In this document: positions 43,863-53,014 of the stretch, one piece after another
Layout: each line of letters opens with the position of its first letter
Position numbering within the stretch: position 1 is the first letter of the stretch
Position numbers and translations under genes: made by a program
Notes under the pieces: generated by a model
Seen by the model: the letters and a program-made list of their open reading frames with translations, nothing else
What the model was told of the DNA's origin: nothing
Databases searched by the model: none
Assembly: GCF_000425705.1 (NCBI RefSeq)
Contig: NZ_AUDY01000008.1
Location: 558,001-622,000, forward strand
Source: Halobacillus kuroshimensis DSM 18393
GTDB lineage: Bacteria > Bacillota > Bacilli > Bacillales > Halobacillaceae
Direction: 5' to 3'
Length of the DNA stretch: 64,000 bases

Positions 43863-45220
43863 TGATTTTTGACGTTCAGGAGCTTACACATCTATTTCCA
43901 ACCTTTAAAGGAGCCGGCAAAGATAAAATCGCTGTCTCCTCGATCATGACCGATACAAGAAAGGCCGCTCCGCAGAGTTTGTTCGTCCCCATCGTAGGGG
44001 AGAGCTTTGATGCCCATACCTTTGCCGGTGAAGCCATTAAACAAGGGGCGGTGGCTGCCTTGTGGCAGGAAGATCAGCCGCTTCCCGCTTTGATCCCTAC
44101 GGATTTTCCGATCTTTTATGTAACGGATACGACCAAGGCGCTCCAGGATCTCGCCTCTTGGTATTTAGAGAAAGTTGATCCGATTGTAATAGGCGTCACA
44201 GGCTCCAATGGAAAGACGACAACAAAGGATATGACTGCTGCTGTGCTCGGCGCGAAATTCAACACCCATAAAACAGCGGGAAACTTTAACAATCATATTG
44301 GTCTTCCTTTGACGGTCCTGGCTATGCAGCCGGACACAGAAGCCGTCGTATTGGAGATGGGCATGGACAGAGCGGGTGAGATTTCCGTATTGTCTCACAT
44401 CGCACGACCGGACCATGCAATCATTACAAACATCGGCGAGTCCCATATCGAGAATTTAGGTACCAGAGAAGCGATTGCCGCCGCCAAGCTGGAAATTACA
44501 GACGGACTGGCAGAGGATGGATGCCTGATTATTGATGCCGATGAGCCGCTGCTTGATCATGTGAAAACAAGAGCAGGTGTAATCGGCTGCGGTTTCGGCC
44601 CGTCGTCTGACTATAAAGCTGAAATTACAGCTATGACTGACGATGCATCTTCATTCCAGCTGATGGAAGAAGCGTATGAACTTCCAATGACAGGCCGCCA
44701 CAATGTGAAGAATGCTTCGTTTGTCATCGTTCTTGCCAAACGTCTTGGTTTGACAAGAGAGGAGATCCAGCAAGGGTTCCAGCAGATGCAGATGTCTGCC
44801 ATGCGTTTTGAAAAGCATCAGGGCCATAAGGGATCCCTCATCATTAATGATGCCTATAACGCCTCCCCAACATCGATGAAGGCAATGATTGAAGTCGTCC
44901 GACAGTTGACATCCAAAAGAAAAAAGGTGTTAATATTAGGGGATATGTATGAGCTCGGAGAGAAATCAGAGGAGCTTCACGCCGGTGTAGCCGAAGCGGT
45001 AGATGAAAAGATTGACGCTGTCTTTACAATCGGCGTCCATTCTGAGAAAATTTCAGAGGCTGCTTCCTCCCGGTATCCGGACATGGAAGTCAAACATTTC
45101 AAAGAAAAGCAACAAGCAGGTCATCATATCCGCCCGTTATTAACAGCGGATACCGTCGTACTCATGAAAGCATCACGTGGAATGAAATTGGAAGACATCC
45201 TGCCAGACCTTGTGGAGTGA
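43862..45220 (+). CDS. murF: UDP-MurNAc-tripeptide:D-Ala-D-Ala ligase MurF
   Basis: A 452-residue Mur ligase that adds D-Ala-D-Ala. [11 protein letters not shown] (near 113-123) is the ATP loop. NNHIGLPLTVL and the NDAYNASPTSMKA segment are MurF markers. In B. subtilis murF sits elsewhere with ddl; here it lies between murE and mraY, an arrangement also seen in other bacteria. One-base overlap (TAATG) couples it to murE. Confidence 0.95.
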   Translation: MIFDVQELTHLFPTFKGAGKDKIAVSSIMTDTRKAAPQSLFVPIVGESFDAHTFAGEAIKQGAVAALWQEDQPLPALIPTDFPIFYVTDTTKALQDLASWYLEKVDPIVIGVTGSNGKTTTKDMTAAVLGAKFNTHKTAGNFNNHIGLPLTVLAMQPDTEAVVLEMGMDRAGEISVLSHIARPDHAIITNIGESHIENLGTREAIAAAKLEITDGLAEDGCLIIDADEPLLDHVKTRAGVIGCGFGPSSDYKAEITAMTDDASSFQLMEEAYELPMTGRHNVKNASFVIVLAKRLGLTREEIQQGFQQMQMSAMRFEKHQGHKGSLIINDAYNASPTSMKAMIEVVRQLTSKRKKVLILGDMYELGEKSEELHAGVAEAVDEKIDAVFTIGVHSEKISEAASSRYPDMEVKHFKEKQQAGHHIRPLLTADTVVLMKASRGMKLEDILPDLVE

Positions 45221-45259
45221 TCGACAGGCGATGATGTTGCAAAAGGAGGAAAACAAACT

Positions 45260-46246
45260 ATGAATGAATACATACTACTGTTAACAATGGTCCTTTCATT
45301 CGCCATCACTGTAGTCATTTCGCCGATAATCATTCCATTTTTAAGACGTTTGAAATTCGGTCAAAGTATTCGAGACGAGGGACCCCAGTCCCACCAGAAA
45401 AAATCCGGCACCCCGACTATGGGTGGTGTCATGATCATCGTATCCGTCGTGGTCACAACATTGATCTCATCCTATTGGTTTAACCCGGACACGGGGAACA
45501 TCCAGTTGTTCCTTGTGTTATTTGTTTTAGTCGGCTACGGCCTTCTTGGCTTTTTGGATGATTATATTAAAGTAGCTTTAAAAAGGAATCTTGGATTAAC
45601 GTCCAAACAGAAGATGCTCGGGCAGATTGTGATTGCCCTTGTCGTGTACATCATTCTGCGTCAGTCAGATTTCCCGACGTATATCAGTATTCCCGGTACA
45701 TCCATTGATTTTGACTTGGGCTGGGGATACGCCCTGCTGATTTTATTTATGCTCGTTGGAGCATCCAATGCGGTTAACTTAACCGATGGCCTGGACGGAC
45801 TTCTGGCCGGAACCGCTGCGATTGCCTTCGGTGCATTCGGAATACTTGCATGGACAGGCCAGCTGAATGTAGAAGTCACCATTTTCTCTCTGGCCATTGT
45901 CGGTGCCCTTCTCGGGTTCCTTGTATTTAATGCCCACCCTGCCAAAGTATTTATGGGGGATACCGGTTCCCTTGCTCTCGGCGGGGCGATCGCAATCATT
46001 GCTATCCTGACAAAAATGGAATTGATCTTAGTCGTGATCGGCGGAGTTTTCGTCCTGGAAACTCTCTCGGTCATCATTCAAGTCATATCCTTTAAAACAA
46101 CTGGGAAGCGCGTGTTTAAAATGAGCCCCCTTCACCACCATTATGAACTGAAAGGCTGGTCAGAGTGGCGGGTCGTAACGACGTTCTGGGCGGTCGGACT
46201 GATTTTTGCCGTGCTTGGTATTTACATTGAGGTGATGTTTGGATGA
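45260..46246 (+). CDS. mraY: Phospho-N-acetylmuramoyl-pentapeptide transferase MraY
   Basis: A 328-residue integral membrane enzyme making lipid I (about ten helices). Catalytic segments: [10 protein letters not shown] (near 50), FLDDYIK (near 97), [12 protein letters not shown] (near 172-183), [12 protein letters not shown] (near 230) and [12 protein letters not shown] (near 290-301). RBS AAAGGAGGAAA before ATG 45260. Overlaps murD by four bases. Confidence 0.97.
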   Translation: MNEYILLLTMVLSFAITVVISPIIIPFLRRLKFGQSIRDEGPQSHQKKSGTPTMGGVMIIVSVVVTTLISSYWFNPDTGNIQLFLVLFVLVGYGLLGFLDDYIKVALKRNLGLTSKQKMLGQIVIALVVYIILRQSDFPTYISIPGTSIDFDLGWGYALLILFMLVGASNAVNLTDGLDGLLAGTAAIAFGAFGILAWTGQLNVEVTIFSLAIVGALLGFLVFNAHPAKVFMGDTGSLALGGAIAIIAILTKMELILVVIGGVFVLETLSVIIQVISFKTTGKRVFKMSPLHHHYELKGWSEWRVVTTFWAVGLIFAVLGIYIEVMFG

Positions 46247-47586
46247 AGAAGTTAAGCGGATTTCCTTATACCCATGTTCTTGTCCTCGGTCTTGCTAAGA
46301 GCGGGACCGCAGCGGCACAGCTGCTGCTTGACAGTGGAGTAAAGGTAAGAATCAACGACTTTAAAGCAGATCCGGACAGTCCGGAAGTGCACTATTTAAA
46401 AGAGAGCGGTGCGGAAGTCATTACAGGCGGCCATCCATTATCTGTACTTGATGACATCGATTATGTCATTAAAAACCCGGGGATTCCTTATGAGAATCCG
46501 GTTGTGGCAGAAGCGGTCAACCGCCATCTCCCTGTCGTAACAGAAGTGGAATTGACTGGCTGGCTTCATGAAGGACCGATGATTGCTGTTACAGGTTCCA
46601 ATGGAAAAACGACCACGACAACGCTGATCCATGAAATGATTCAAGCGGATCGGAAGCCTGTTTCCCTTGCCGGAAACATCGGTCACGTATCCTGTGAGGT
46701 AGCCAGAAACACGTCTGAAGCTGAAACGATGGTTACGGAACTGTCTTCCTTTCAGCTCCTTGGCACGCAGACCTTCCGTCCGGATATTGCTGTCTGGCTG
46801 AATCTCTACGAAGCCCATTTGGATTATCATCATACGCTGACCAATTACCATAGAGCTAAAGCGCGGATTACAAAAAATCAGACAGACGAGGACGTGCTGG
46901 TCTACAACGCGGATGATGCAGCCATTGCATCCTTTCTGCCTGAAGTGACCGCAGAGCTTGTTCCTTTCTCTCTGAAAGAGCAGGGGAAAGGGGCCTGGGC
47001 GGACGAGACTTCCATCTACTTTGAAAAAGAAGCCATTATGAAAAAAGCGGATATCGTTCTCGTAGGGGAACAGAACCTGCAGAACATTCTCGCCGCTGTG
47101 GCTGCCGTGAAAGCCAACGGAGTCAGCAGTGAAGCGATTGTAGAGGTTCTCTCAACCTTTGCTGGAGTTCCCCACCGGCTGCAGTATGTGACGAAAAAGA
47201 ACGGCCGTTTATTCTACAATGATTCAAAAGCTACGAATCTTCTGGCCACCTCATACGCTCTACGGTCCTTCGAAAAGCCTGTCATCCTTTTGGCCGGCGG
47301 TCTGGACAGAGGAACGGGCTTTGACGGCCTGATTCCTTACTTATCTGGAGTGAAATCCATGGTTGTCTTTGGTGAAACCGCAGACCTTCTTGCCGGAACA
47401 GCGGAGAGGGCTGGTATTACTGATGTCGTGAAGGTTGATACGATGCAGGAGGCCGTCAAGGAAGCGTATCAGCGTTCTGCTGAGGAAGATGTTATTCTTT
47501 TAAGCCCTGCATGTGCCAGCTGGGATCAATATAAAACGTTTGAAGAAAGAGGCCACATGTTTATCGAAGCTGTGCATACCCTTTAA
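46243..47586 (+). CDS. murD: UDP-MurNAc-L-Ala:D-Glu ligase MurD
   Basis: A 447-residue Mur ligase adding D-glutamate. N-terminal [15 protein letters not shown] (Rossmann), [10 protein letters not shown] loop (near 114-123), NDSKATN (near 326) and the late [19 protein letters not shown] motif (near 420-438) are diagnostic. ATGA overlap with mraY. The region just after its stop forms alternative hairpins before spoVE. Confidence 0.96.
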   Translation: MKKLSGFPYTHVLVLGLAKSGTAAAQLLLDSGVKVRINDFKADPDSPEVHYLKESGAEVITGGHPLSVLDDIDYVIKNPGIPYENPVVAEAVNRHLPVVTEVELTGWLHEGPMIAVTGSNGKTTTTTLIHEMIQADRKPVSLAGNIGHVSCEVARNTSEAETMVTELSSFQLLGTQTFRPDIAVWLNLYEAHLDYHHTLTNYHRAKARITKNQTDEDVLVYNADDAAIASFLPEVTAELVPFSLKEQGKGAWADETSIYFEKEAIMKKADIVLVGEQNLQNILAAVAAVKANGVSSEAIVEVLSTFAGVPHRLQYVTKKNGRLFYNDSKATNLLATSYALRSFEKPVILLAGGLDRGTGFDGLIPYLSGVKSMVVFGETADLLAGTAERAGITDVVKVDTMQEAVKEAYQRSAEEDVILLSPACASWDQYKTFEERGHMFIEAVHTL

Positions 47587-47588
47587 TA

Positions 47589-47650
47589 AGGGCTTATGTG
47601 ACAAGCTTAAGCCCTGTTTTCCATTTCCGATGGGAGGTAGGGCTTTTTTT
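47589..47650 (+). promoter_or_regulatory. Alternative-hairpin leader between murD and spoVE
   Basis: Segment A (47589-47596) pairs perfectly with B (47608-47615). B can instead pair with C (47639-47645), supported by CCAT 47621-47624 with ATGG 47630-47633. The B-C hairpin is followed by seven T (47644-47650) that run straight into the ATG at 47651 and covers the GGGAGGTAGGG ribosome site. This is the layout of an attenuator or a ribosome-site switch. Confidence 0.55.
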
Positions 47651-48748
47651 ATGGAAACGACAAAAAAGCCGGATATATGGTTGATCACCGCTATTCTCGG
47701 CATTTTAATCATGGGAATTGTAATGGTGTACAGTTCCTCCAGCATCTGGTCGGAGTACAAGTTTGACGACCCATGGTTCTTCGCTAAGCGTCAGATCCTC
47801 TTTGCAGCAGCAGGTCTGATTGCCATGGTCGTTCTCTCCAGAATTCCTTACTATGTCTGGCACGCGCATTCGAAGAAAATTATGATCATCTGCCTGGTTT
47901 TTCTTGCCGCTGTTCTGATTCCCGGTGTCGGAATGGTTAGAGGCGGGGCAAGGAGCTGGATTGGTGTGGGGATGTTCAGTATCCAGCCGTCAGAGTTTAT
48001 GAAGCTCGGGTTGATTCTTTATCTTTCCCGCTTTCTTTCTGAGCGGCAGAAGAAGATGAATTCGTTCCAGGAGGGATTTCTCCCTGCTTTGGCTCTGATC
48101 CTTTTTCCTTTTGCATTGATTATGCTGCAGCCCGATTTAGGGACAGGCGTCGTCATGGTGGGGACATGTCTCGTGATGTTGTTTACTTCCGGCGCGCGGA
48201 TCAGCCATTTTATGTGGATTGCAGCCGCTGGAATGGCAGGGATGATCGGTTTGATTGCTTCAGCTCCTTACCGGATCAAAAGAATTACAGCTTTTCTTCA
48301 TCCATGGGAGGACCCGCTTGGGGCAGGTTTTCAAATCATCCAGTCGCTGTATGCAATCGGTCCCGGCGGACTGCTCGGCCTTGGTCTTGGGAACAGCATG
48401 CAGAAATTCTTTTATCTACCTGAGCCGCAGACTGATTTTATTTTTGCCGTGCTTGCCGAAGAACTGGGCTTCCTAGGTGGATTTTTTATTCTTTCGCTCT
48501 TTTTTATTGTGCTTTGGAGAGGGATACGGACAAGTCTGCTCGCTCCTGATTTGTTCGGGTCGCTGCTTGCTCTTGGAATTGTCGGCATGGTCAGTATTCA
48601 GGTGATGATTAACGTGAGTGTTGTCACAGGCTTGATTCCTGTGACGGGGATCACTCTACCGCTTGTCAGCTACGGGGGATCTTCTCTCACTTTAACACTG
48701 GCTTCTCTCGGACTGCTGCTCAGTGTGAGCCGCTATTCCACCCGGTAA
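47651..48748 (+). CDS. spoVE: SEDS glycosyltransferase SpoVE (FtsW-like)
   Basis: A 365-residue SEDS polymerase with about ten membrane helices. It resembles B. subtilis SpoVE closely: the MVYSSSSIWSEYKFDDPWFFAKRQ opening, IPGVGMVRGG with SIQPSEFMKLG, QPDLGTG, and PVTGITLPLVSYGGSS. With SpoVD it polymerises spore cortex glycan strands; without a neighbouring ftsW it may also serve vegetative division, which is inference. METTKK at 47651 matches the family start; the frame extends upstream to 47513 inside murD without support. Confidence 0.93.
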   Translation: METTKKPDIWLITAILGILIMGIVMVYSSSSIWSEYKFDDPWFFAKRQILFAAAGLIAMVVLSRIPYYVWHAHSKKIMIICLVFLAAVLIPGVGMVRGGARSWIGVGMFSIQPSEFMKLGLILYLSRFLSERQKKMNSFQEGFLPALALILFPFALIMLQPDLGTGVVMVGTCLVMLFTSGARISHFMWIAAAGMAGMIGLIASAPYRIKRITAFLHPWEDPLGAGFQIIQSLYAIGPGGLLGLGLGNSMQKFFYLPEPQTDFIFAVLAEELGFLGGFFILSLFFIVLWRGIRTSLLAPDLFGSLLALGIVGMVSIQVMINVSVVTGLIPVTGITLPLVSYGGSSLTLTLASLGLLLSVSRYSTR

Positions 48749-48777
48749 AACCGCTGCCCTCAATGGCAGTGGTTTTT
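48748..48777 (+). terminator. Terminator after spoVE
   Basis: Stem AAACCGCTGCC (48748-48758 region) with GGCAGTGGTTT (48765-48775), one mismatch, then T residues. It splits the division cluster before divIB. Confidence 0.85.
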
Positions 48778-49108
48778 CCATTTTTACAGGGAGGCAGAGT
48801 CCAGAAAAAATTGGTAAGGGAAAGAAGGTTTGTTCAGGGAAGGACCGGGGTAATTATGGGGGCGGTGCTCTTCTTTGCAGGAAGGAAAGAAGACACTTTC
48901 CACATAACGATCAGGTAAGGTGCGGATTCTGCACAAAAATGTTAGGAATCTAGTAAAACTCACTCAATCTCCCCCTCTCATTTTGTGATATAATGGGAAC
49001 CAATTAGGTGTATTTGGAAATCCGAGACACCTTTGCGAGGACTATCATTCTTTCAAACAGCTAGATGGACAGCAGAAGGGTGTCTAGCCAGAAGGAGAAA
49101 TGCCCGTT
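48778..49108 (+). promoter_or_regulatory. Promoter and leader of divIB
   Basis: No ORF is credible here. In B. subtilis murG and murB occupy this interval. An extended -10 (TGA then TATAAT, 48986-48994) gives a clear promoter. The leader that follows can pair AGACACC (49025-49031) with GGTGTCT (49079-49085) or GCTAGA (49060-49065) with TCTAGC (49083-49088), which exclude each other. 48790-48960 shows nothing definable. Confidence 0.6.
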
Positions 49109-50029
49109 ATGGAAGAAAGAAAAGTAGTTTCCATAGAAGACCGTATACCAAAACTGAAACAGACGAGGCGTAAAAAAGCCAACCGCCGATTAATCTTATA
49201 CTTAACGATTTTATTTTTTCTGATTGCTGCCGTTGTTTACCTGCAGTCCCCACTCAGTAATGTCCGGAATATCACCGTCGAAGGCCAATACCACGTGCCT
49301 GCAGAGGAAATACAGACCCTTTCAGGAATCACGACCGAAACGAATTACTGGAGAATGGATACAGAAGAACTAAAGGAAAAGGTTGAATCTCACGAAGAGA
49401 TTACCTTTGCTTCAATTGACCGTTCTTTTCCAAACGATGTAACGATTGAAGTGGAAGAAGCGGAACGCATCGGTTACGTGCAGAGCAATGGTCAGTATTA
49501 TGTCATCATGGAAGACGGTTCGAGGCTCGATGAAGAAACAGCTCTTCCTGGTGGAGACGCTCCGGTTTTAGCAGGATTTGATAAAGAGATGTATTTGAAG
49601 GAAATGTCCGGGGAATTGAAAGAACTGCCTCCGAGTGTAGCGGACTTGATTTCAGAAGTTCACTGGGAACCGGAGGACGGAAACCCTTATAAAATCCGCC
49701 TGTATATGAATGATGGGTACCAGGTGGAAGCATCCATACGGACATTTTCAGAAAAAATGCCGGCTTATCCTTCCATTGCTGCCCAGCTGGAAGAAGGGGC
49801 GGAAGGTGTCATCCATATCGATGTAGGGGCCTATTTCGAAGAATTCAACACACCTGAAGATAATGAAGAGAACGCCGGAGTGGAAGAAGACGCTGGTTCA
49901 GAGGCGGACAGTGAACCGCCGTCTGAAGAAGATGGAGAGCAGCCCGCAGAGCCGGAGCAGGAAAACGCAGCCGCTGATACAGAAGGGGCACAGGATCCGG
50001 TCGTAGATGAACCGTTGAGGCGGGAATAA
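49109..50029 (+). CDS. divIB: Cell division protein DivIB (FtsQ)
   Basis: A 306-residue bitopic division protein: basic cytoplasmic start (KLKQTRRKKANRR), transmembrane helix (about 25-45), POTRA domain (VRNITVEGQYHVPAEEIQ onward, about 50-115), beta domain to about 240, then a 63-residue tail of which 25 residues are Asp or Glu. DivIB stabilises FtsL and DivIC at the septum. GGAG lies 2 nt before ATG 49100 and 11 nt before ATG 49109; the latter also matches the family start better. The acidic tail is unusual in length. Confidence 0.9.
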   Translation: MEERKVVSIEDRIPKLKQTRRKKANRRLILYLTILFFLIAAVVYLQSPLSNVRNITVEGQYHVPAEEIQTLSGITTETNYWRMDTEELKEKVESHEEITFASIDRSFPNDVTIEVEEAERIGYVQSNGQYYVIMEDGSRLDEETALPGGDAPVLAGFDKEMYLKEMSGELKELPPSVADLISEVHWEPEDGNPYKIRLYMNDGYQVEASIRTFSEKMPAYPSIAAQLEEGAEGVIHIDVGAYFEEFNTPEDNEENAGVEEDAGSEADSEPPSEEDGEQPAEPEQENAAADTEGAQDPVVDEPLRRE

Positions 50030-50135
50030 GGTGCTGTCGGGCTGGAAGATGTGGTTTTTTTATCCATCCCTTCCCAAAGCCTTTTTACCCGCCCGGATAT
50101 TACTAGTGGAAAACATAAAAAAATAAGCGTATGTA

Positions 50136-50163
50136 AGAGGAAATTAACGAAAGTCTGTGGAAA
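50136..50163 (+). promoter_or_regulatory. Candidate sigma-H promoter upstream of ftsA
   Basis: AGAGGAAAT (50136-50144), 12-bp spacer, GTGGAAA (50157-50163) fit the sigma-H pattern RnAGGAwww, 11-12 bp, RnnGAAT at all but the last base. B. subtilis ftsAZ is known to have a sigma-H promoter that raises FtsZ at sporulation onset. About 155 bases before the ftsA start, in an AT-rich non-coding stretch 50030-50319. Confidence 0.55.
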
Positions 50164-50319
50164 ACAACTAATGTACTGGTTTTTTATACCGATATCAAAG
50201 GATATGACCCATGTAATATATCATTTCATTTACGTTTATATTGCAATGATTGTATTTTTTACATGAATTCGATATGCTTTGAACTACTCATATGGCTTGT
50301 AACAGGAGGTGCGTCACTG

Positions 50320-51615
50320 GTGAATCAAAATGAAATACTAGTAAGTTTAGATATAGGCACAAGTCGGATTAAAGTTATTATTGGTGAAATTATGAATGAC
50401 AGCCTCAACATCATCGGGGTTGGTACAGCAAAATCGAATGGAATGAAAAAAGGGGCGATCGTGGATATCGATCAAACCGTTCATTCGATTCGATCAGCCG
50501 TCGAACAGGCGGAGCGGATGGTGGACATGAAAATCGACCGTGTCGTCGTAGGCGTCAACGGCAACCATATACAGCTGCAGCCGTGTCACGGAGTCGTGGC
50601 GGTTTCCAGTGAAACGAGGGAAATCGGAAATGAGGATATTACCCGGGTCATTGATGCGGCTCAGGTTCTGTCTATTCCGCCGGAACGGGAAATTATCGAT
50701 GTGATTCCCCGCCAGTTCATTGTGGATGGCCAGGATGAAATTACTGACCCACGCGGTATGATCGGTGTCCGTCTTGAAATGGAAGGCATGATTATCACCT
50801 GCGCTAAAACCGTTTTACATAATACACTCAAATGTGTGGAACGAGCAGGGCTGGAAGTACTTGATGTATGTCTGCAGCCACTTGCCTCCGGGACCGTTTC
50901 CCTCTCCAGCGACGAGACCAATCTCGGCGTTGCTCTGATTGATGTAGGAGGCGGCTCGACAACCATTTCTGTTTTCGAAGAGGGGCACTTGAAAGGAACG
51001 AGCATGATTCCTTTCGGCGGCGATAACCTTACCAAGGATTTATCCATCGGTCTGCGTACATCAACAGAAGAAGCGGAACAGGTGAAAGTGGAACATGGAC
51101 ACGCTTTTTTTGACGATGCGAACGAAGATGAGAATTTTTCCGTCACAATTATTGGCAGTAATCGTCAACAGGCATTCAATCAATTGCAAATCTCTGATAT
51201 GATTGAAGCTAGACTAGAAGAAATTTTCGTCTTTGCAGCACAGGAACTTCAGAAAATGGGTGTTCGTGAATTACCAGGAGGTTTTGTTCTCACCGGTGGT
51301 ACGATGAATATGCCGGGAGTGCTTGAGCTTGCCCAGGATGTATTCCACGCTAACGTCAGACTGGCTATTCCTGATTATATCGGCGTTCGTGAACCGCAGT
51401 TTACCAGCGGCGTAGGCATCTTGCAATTCGCCTATCGTAATGCGAAAATACAAGGAAAAGAGATATTTCCTTCTGTCTCAGATGAATTCCAGGAAAGACC
51501 ACAGCCGAAAAAGCAGAAGCGTTCGGCAAAACCACAGCCTAAAGAAGAAAAAGAAAAAACAGAAAAGAAAAAAGAGTCAGGCTTCAGCAATCTCTTAAAG
51601 TATTTCTTTGACTAA
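50320..51615 (+). CDS. ftsA: Cell division ATPase FtsA
   Basis: A 431-residue actin-fold protein that anchors FtsZ to the membrane. Phosphate-1 motif VSLDIGTSRIKVIIGE (near 8-23), VALIDVGGGSTTISVFEEG (near 205) and VLTGGTMNMPGV (near 325-336) are seen. A Lys/Glu linker and an amphipathic C-terminal helix (SGFSNLLKYFF) follow. GTG 50320 with AGGAGGTG upstream matches the family start; the ATG 50263 extension does not. Confidence 0.95.
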   Translation: MNQNEILVSLDIGTSRIKVIIGEIMNDSLNIIGVGTAKSNGMKKGAIVDIDQTVHSIRSAVEQAERMVDMKIDRVVVGVNGNHIQLQPCHGVVAVSSETREIGNEDITRVIDAAQVLSIPPEREIIDVIPRQFIVDGQDEITDPRGMIGVRLEMEGMIITCAKTVLHNTLKCVERAGLEVLDVCLQPLASGTVSLSSDETNLGVALIDVGGGSTTISVFEEGHLKGTSMIPFGGDNLTKDLSIGLRTSTEEAEQVKVEHGHAFFDDANEDENFSVTIIGSNRQQAFNQLQISDMIEARLEEIFVFAAQELQKMGVRELPGGFVLTGGTMNMPGVLELAQDVFHANVRLAIPDYIGVREPQFTSGVGILQFAYRNAKIQGKEIFPSVSDEFQERPQPKKQKRSAKPQPKEEKEKTEKKKESGFSNLLKYFFD

Positions 51616-51690
51616 ATCACAAGTTTGAGTCGGTCAATCGACGGACGAAGCAATAAATCTTGTAATCTCGTGTATTAGGAGGAACGGAAG

Positions 51691-52854
51691 ATGTTAGATT
51701 TTGATACAAGCATGGATCAGCTGGCAACTATTAAAGTAATCGGTGTTGGAGGCGGCGGAAGCAACGCCGTCAACCGAATGATTGAACATGGAGTCCAGGG
51801 CGTAGAATTTATCGCTGTCAACACAGATGCCCAGGCTTTGAACCTTTCCAAAGCAGAAGTGAAAATGCAGATTGGTGGAAAATTGACACGCGGACTAGGT
51901 GCCGGAGCAAATCCGGAAGTCGGTCGCAAAGCGGCTGAAGAGAGCAAAGAGCAGATTGAGGAGGCCCTTCAAGGAGCCGATATGGTCTTTGTTACCGCTG
52001 GAATGGGCGGAGGAACCGGTACGGGTGCAGCTCCTGTCATTGCCCAGGTTGCTAAAGAACTGGGTGCCCTGACGGTAGGGGTTGTTACACGTCCATTTAC
52101 ATTTGAAGGACGCAAGCGCTCTACACAGGCTACAGGCGGAATCGAAGGCTTGAAAGGCGCGGTAGACACATTGATTGTGATACCAAACGACCGTCTTCTT
52201 GAAATCGTAGATAAGAATACGCCTATGCTTGAGGCCTTCCGTGAGGCGGATAACGTCCTTCGTCAAGGTGTTCAGGGGATTTCCGACTTGATCGCCGTTC
52301 CTGGTTTGATCAACGTGGACTTCGCCGACGTGAAAACGATCATGGTAGACAAAGGTTCTGCTCTGATGGGCATCGGTATTGCTACAGGAGAAAGCCGCGC
52401 AGCAGAAGCAGCTAAAAAAGCGATTTCCTCTCCGCTGCTTGAAACTTCCATTGATGGTGCCCACGGGGTGCTGATGAACATCAGCGGAGGAGCGAACCTG
52501 AGCTTGTATGAAGTACAGGAGGCCGCTGATATTGTAACGTCTGCAGCCGATCAGGAAGTGAACGTTATCTTTGGTTCCGTTATCAACGAGAATCTTAAAG
52601 ATGAAATCGTCGTAACGGTTATTGCAACTGGATTTGACGAATCTCAGCTGGCACAGGGACAGCAGAAAAAGCGCCCGCAGATCAACCAGCAGAAGCCTGC
52701 TCCTCAACAGCAGCAGCCGGAACGTGAGCGCAGTAGTGTTCGTGAAGAACAGCCGCGTCGTGAAGCGCCGCAGCCACAGCAGAAAGGAAATACGCAGGAA
52801 GAAGACACCCTGGATATTCCTACATTCCTTAGAAACCGAAACCGCCGCCGCTGA
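51691..52854 (+). CDS. ftsZ: Cell division GTPase FtsZ
   Basis: A 387-residue tubulin homologue forming the Z ring. [17 protein letters not shown] (near 14-30), the GTP loop [11 protein letters not shown] (near 104-114), a Gln-rich variable linker (about 318-370) and the C-terminal peptide [16 protein letters not shown] that binds FtsA, SepF and EzrA. RBS AGGAGG 9 nt before ATG 51691. A perfect palindrome ends the ftsAZ unit. Confidence 0.98.
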   Translation: MLDFDTSMDQLATIKVIGVGGGGSNAVNRMIEHGVQGVEFIAVNTDAQALNLSKAEVKMQIGGKLTRGLGAGANPEVGRKAAEESKEQIEEALQGADMVFVTAGMGGGTGTGAAPVIAQVAKELGALTVGVVTRPFTFEGRKRSTQATGGIEGLKGAVDTLIVIPNDRLLEIVDKNTPMLEAFREADNVLRQGVQGISDLIAVPGLINVDFADVKTIMVDKGSALMGIGIATGESRAAEAAKKAISSPLLETSIDGAHGVLMNISGGANLSLYEVQEAADIVTSAADQEVNVIFGSVINENLKDEIVVTVIATGFDESQLAQGQQKKRPQINQQKPAPQQQQPERERSSVREEQPRREAPQPQQKGNTQEEDTLDIPTFLRNRNRRR

Positions 52855-52866
52855 TGATGATGGCAT

Positions 52867-52904
52867 AAAGCCGCCGTACTCATATGAGTACGGCGGCTTT
52901 TTTT
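52867..52904. terminator. Perfect palindromic terminator after ftsZ
   Basis: 34-bp perfect palindrome (52867-52900) with T-run 52898-52904. It isolates ftsZ from spoIIGA. Confidence 0.93.
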
Positions 52905-52946
52905 CGGTTTCAGCCTTCTACAAAACTTGCCAGCAGCGTAATCAGA

Positions 52947-52981
52947 TTGCGACAGACTTTTCAATGGGACGGGCTTATACT
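52947..52981 (+). promoter_or_regulatory. Candidate spoIIG promoter with Spo0A-like box
   Basis: TATACT (52976-52981) is a good -10. A -35-like TTGCGA (52947-52952) lies 22-23 bp upstream, the long spacing known for the Spo0A-activated spoIIG promoter of B. subtilis. TGCGACA (52948-52954) is, on the other strand, TGTCGCA, one change from the 0A box TGTCGAA, and overlaps the -35 as in B. subtilis. Confidence 0.5.
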
Positions 52982-53014
52982 CGGTGTAACAGCAGAAAAA
53001 GGGAGGGAGAGAGG

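Noticed and set aside
51895-52866. Long minus-strand ORF (323 codons) opposite ftsZ
   Set aside because: It mirrors the ftsZ codons, has no membrane or domain pattern and no family resemblance; codon-phase shadow.
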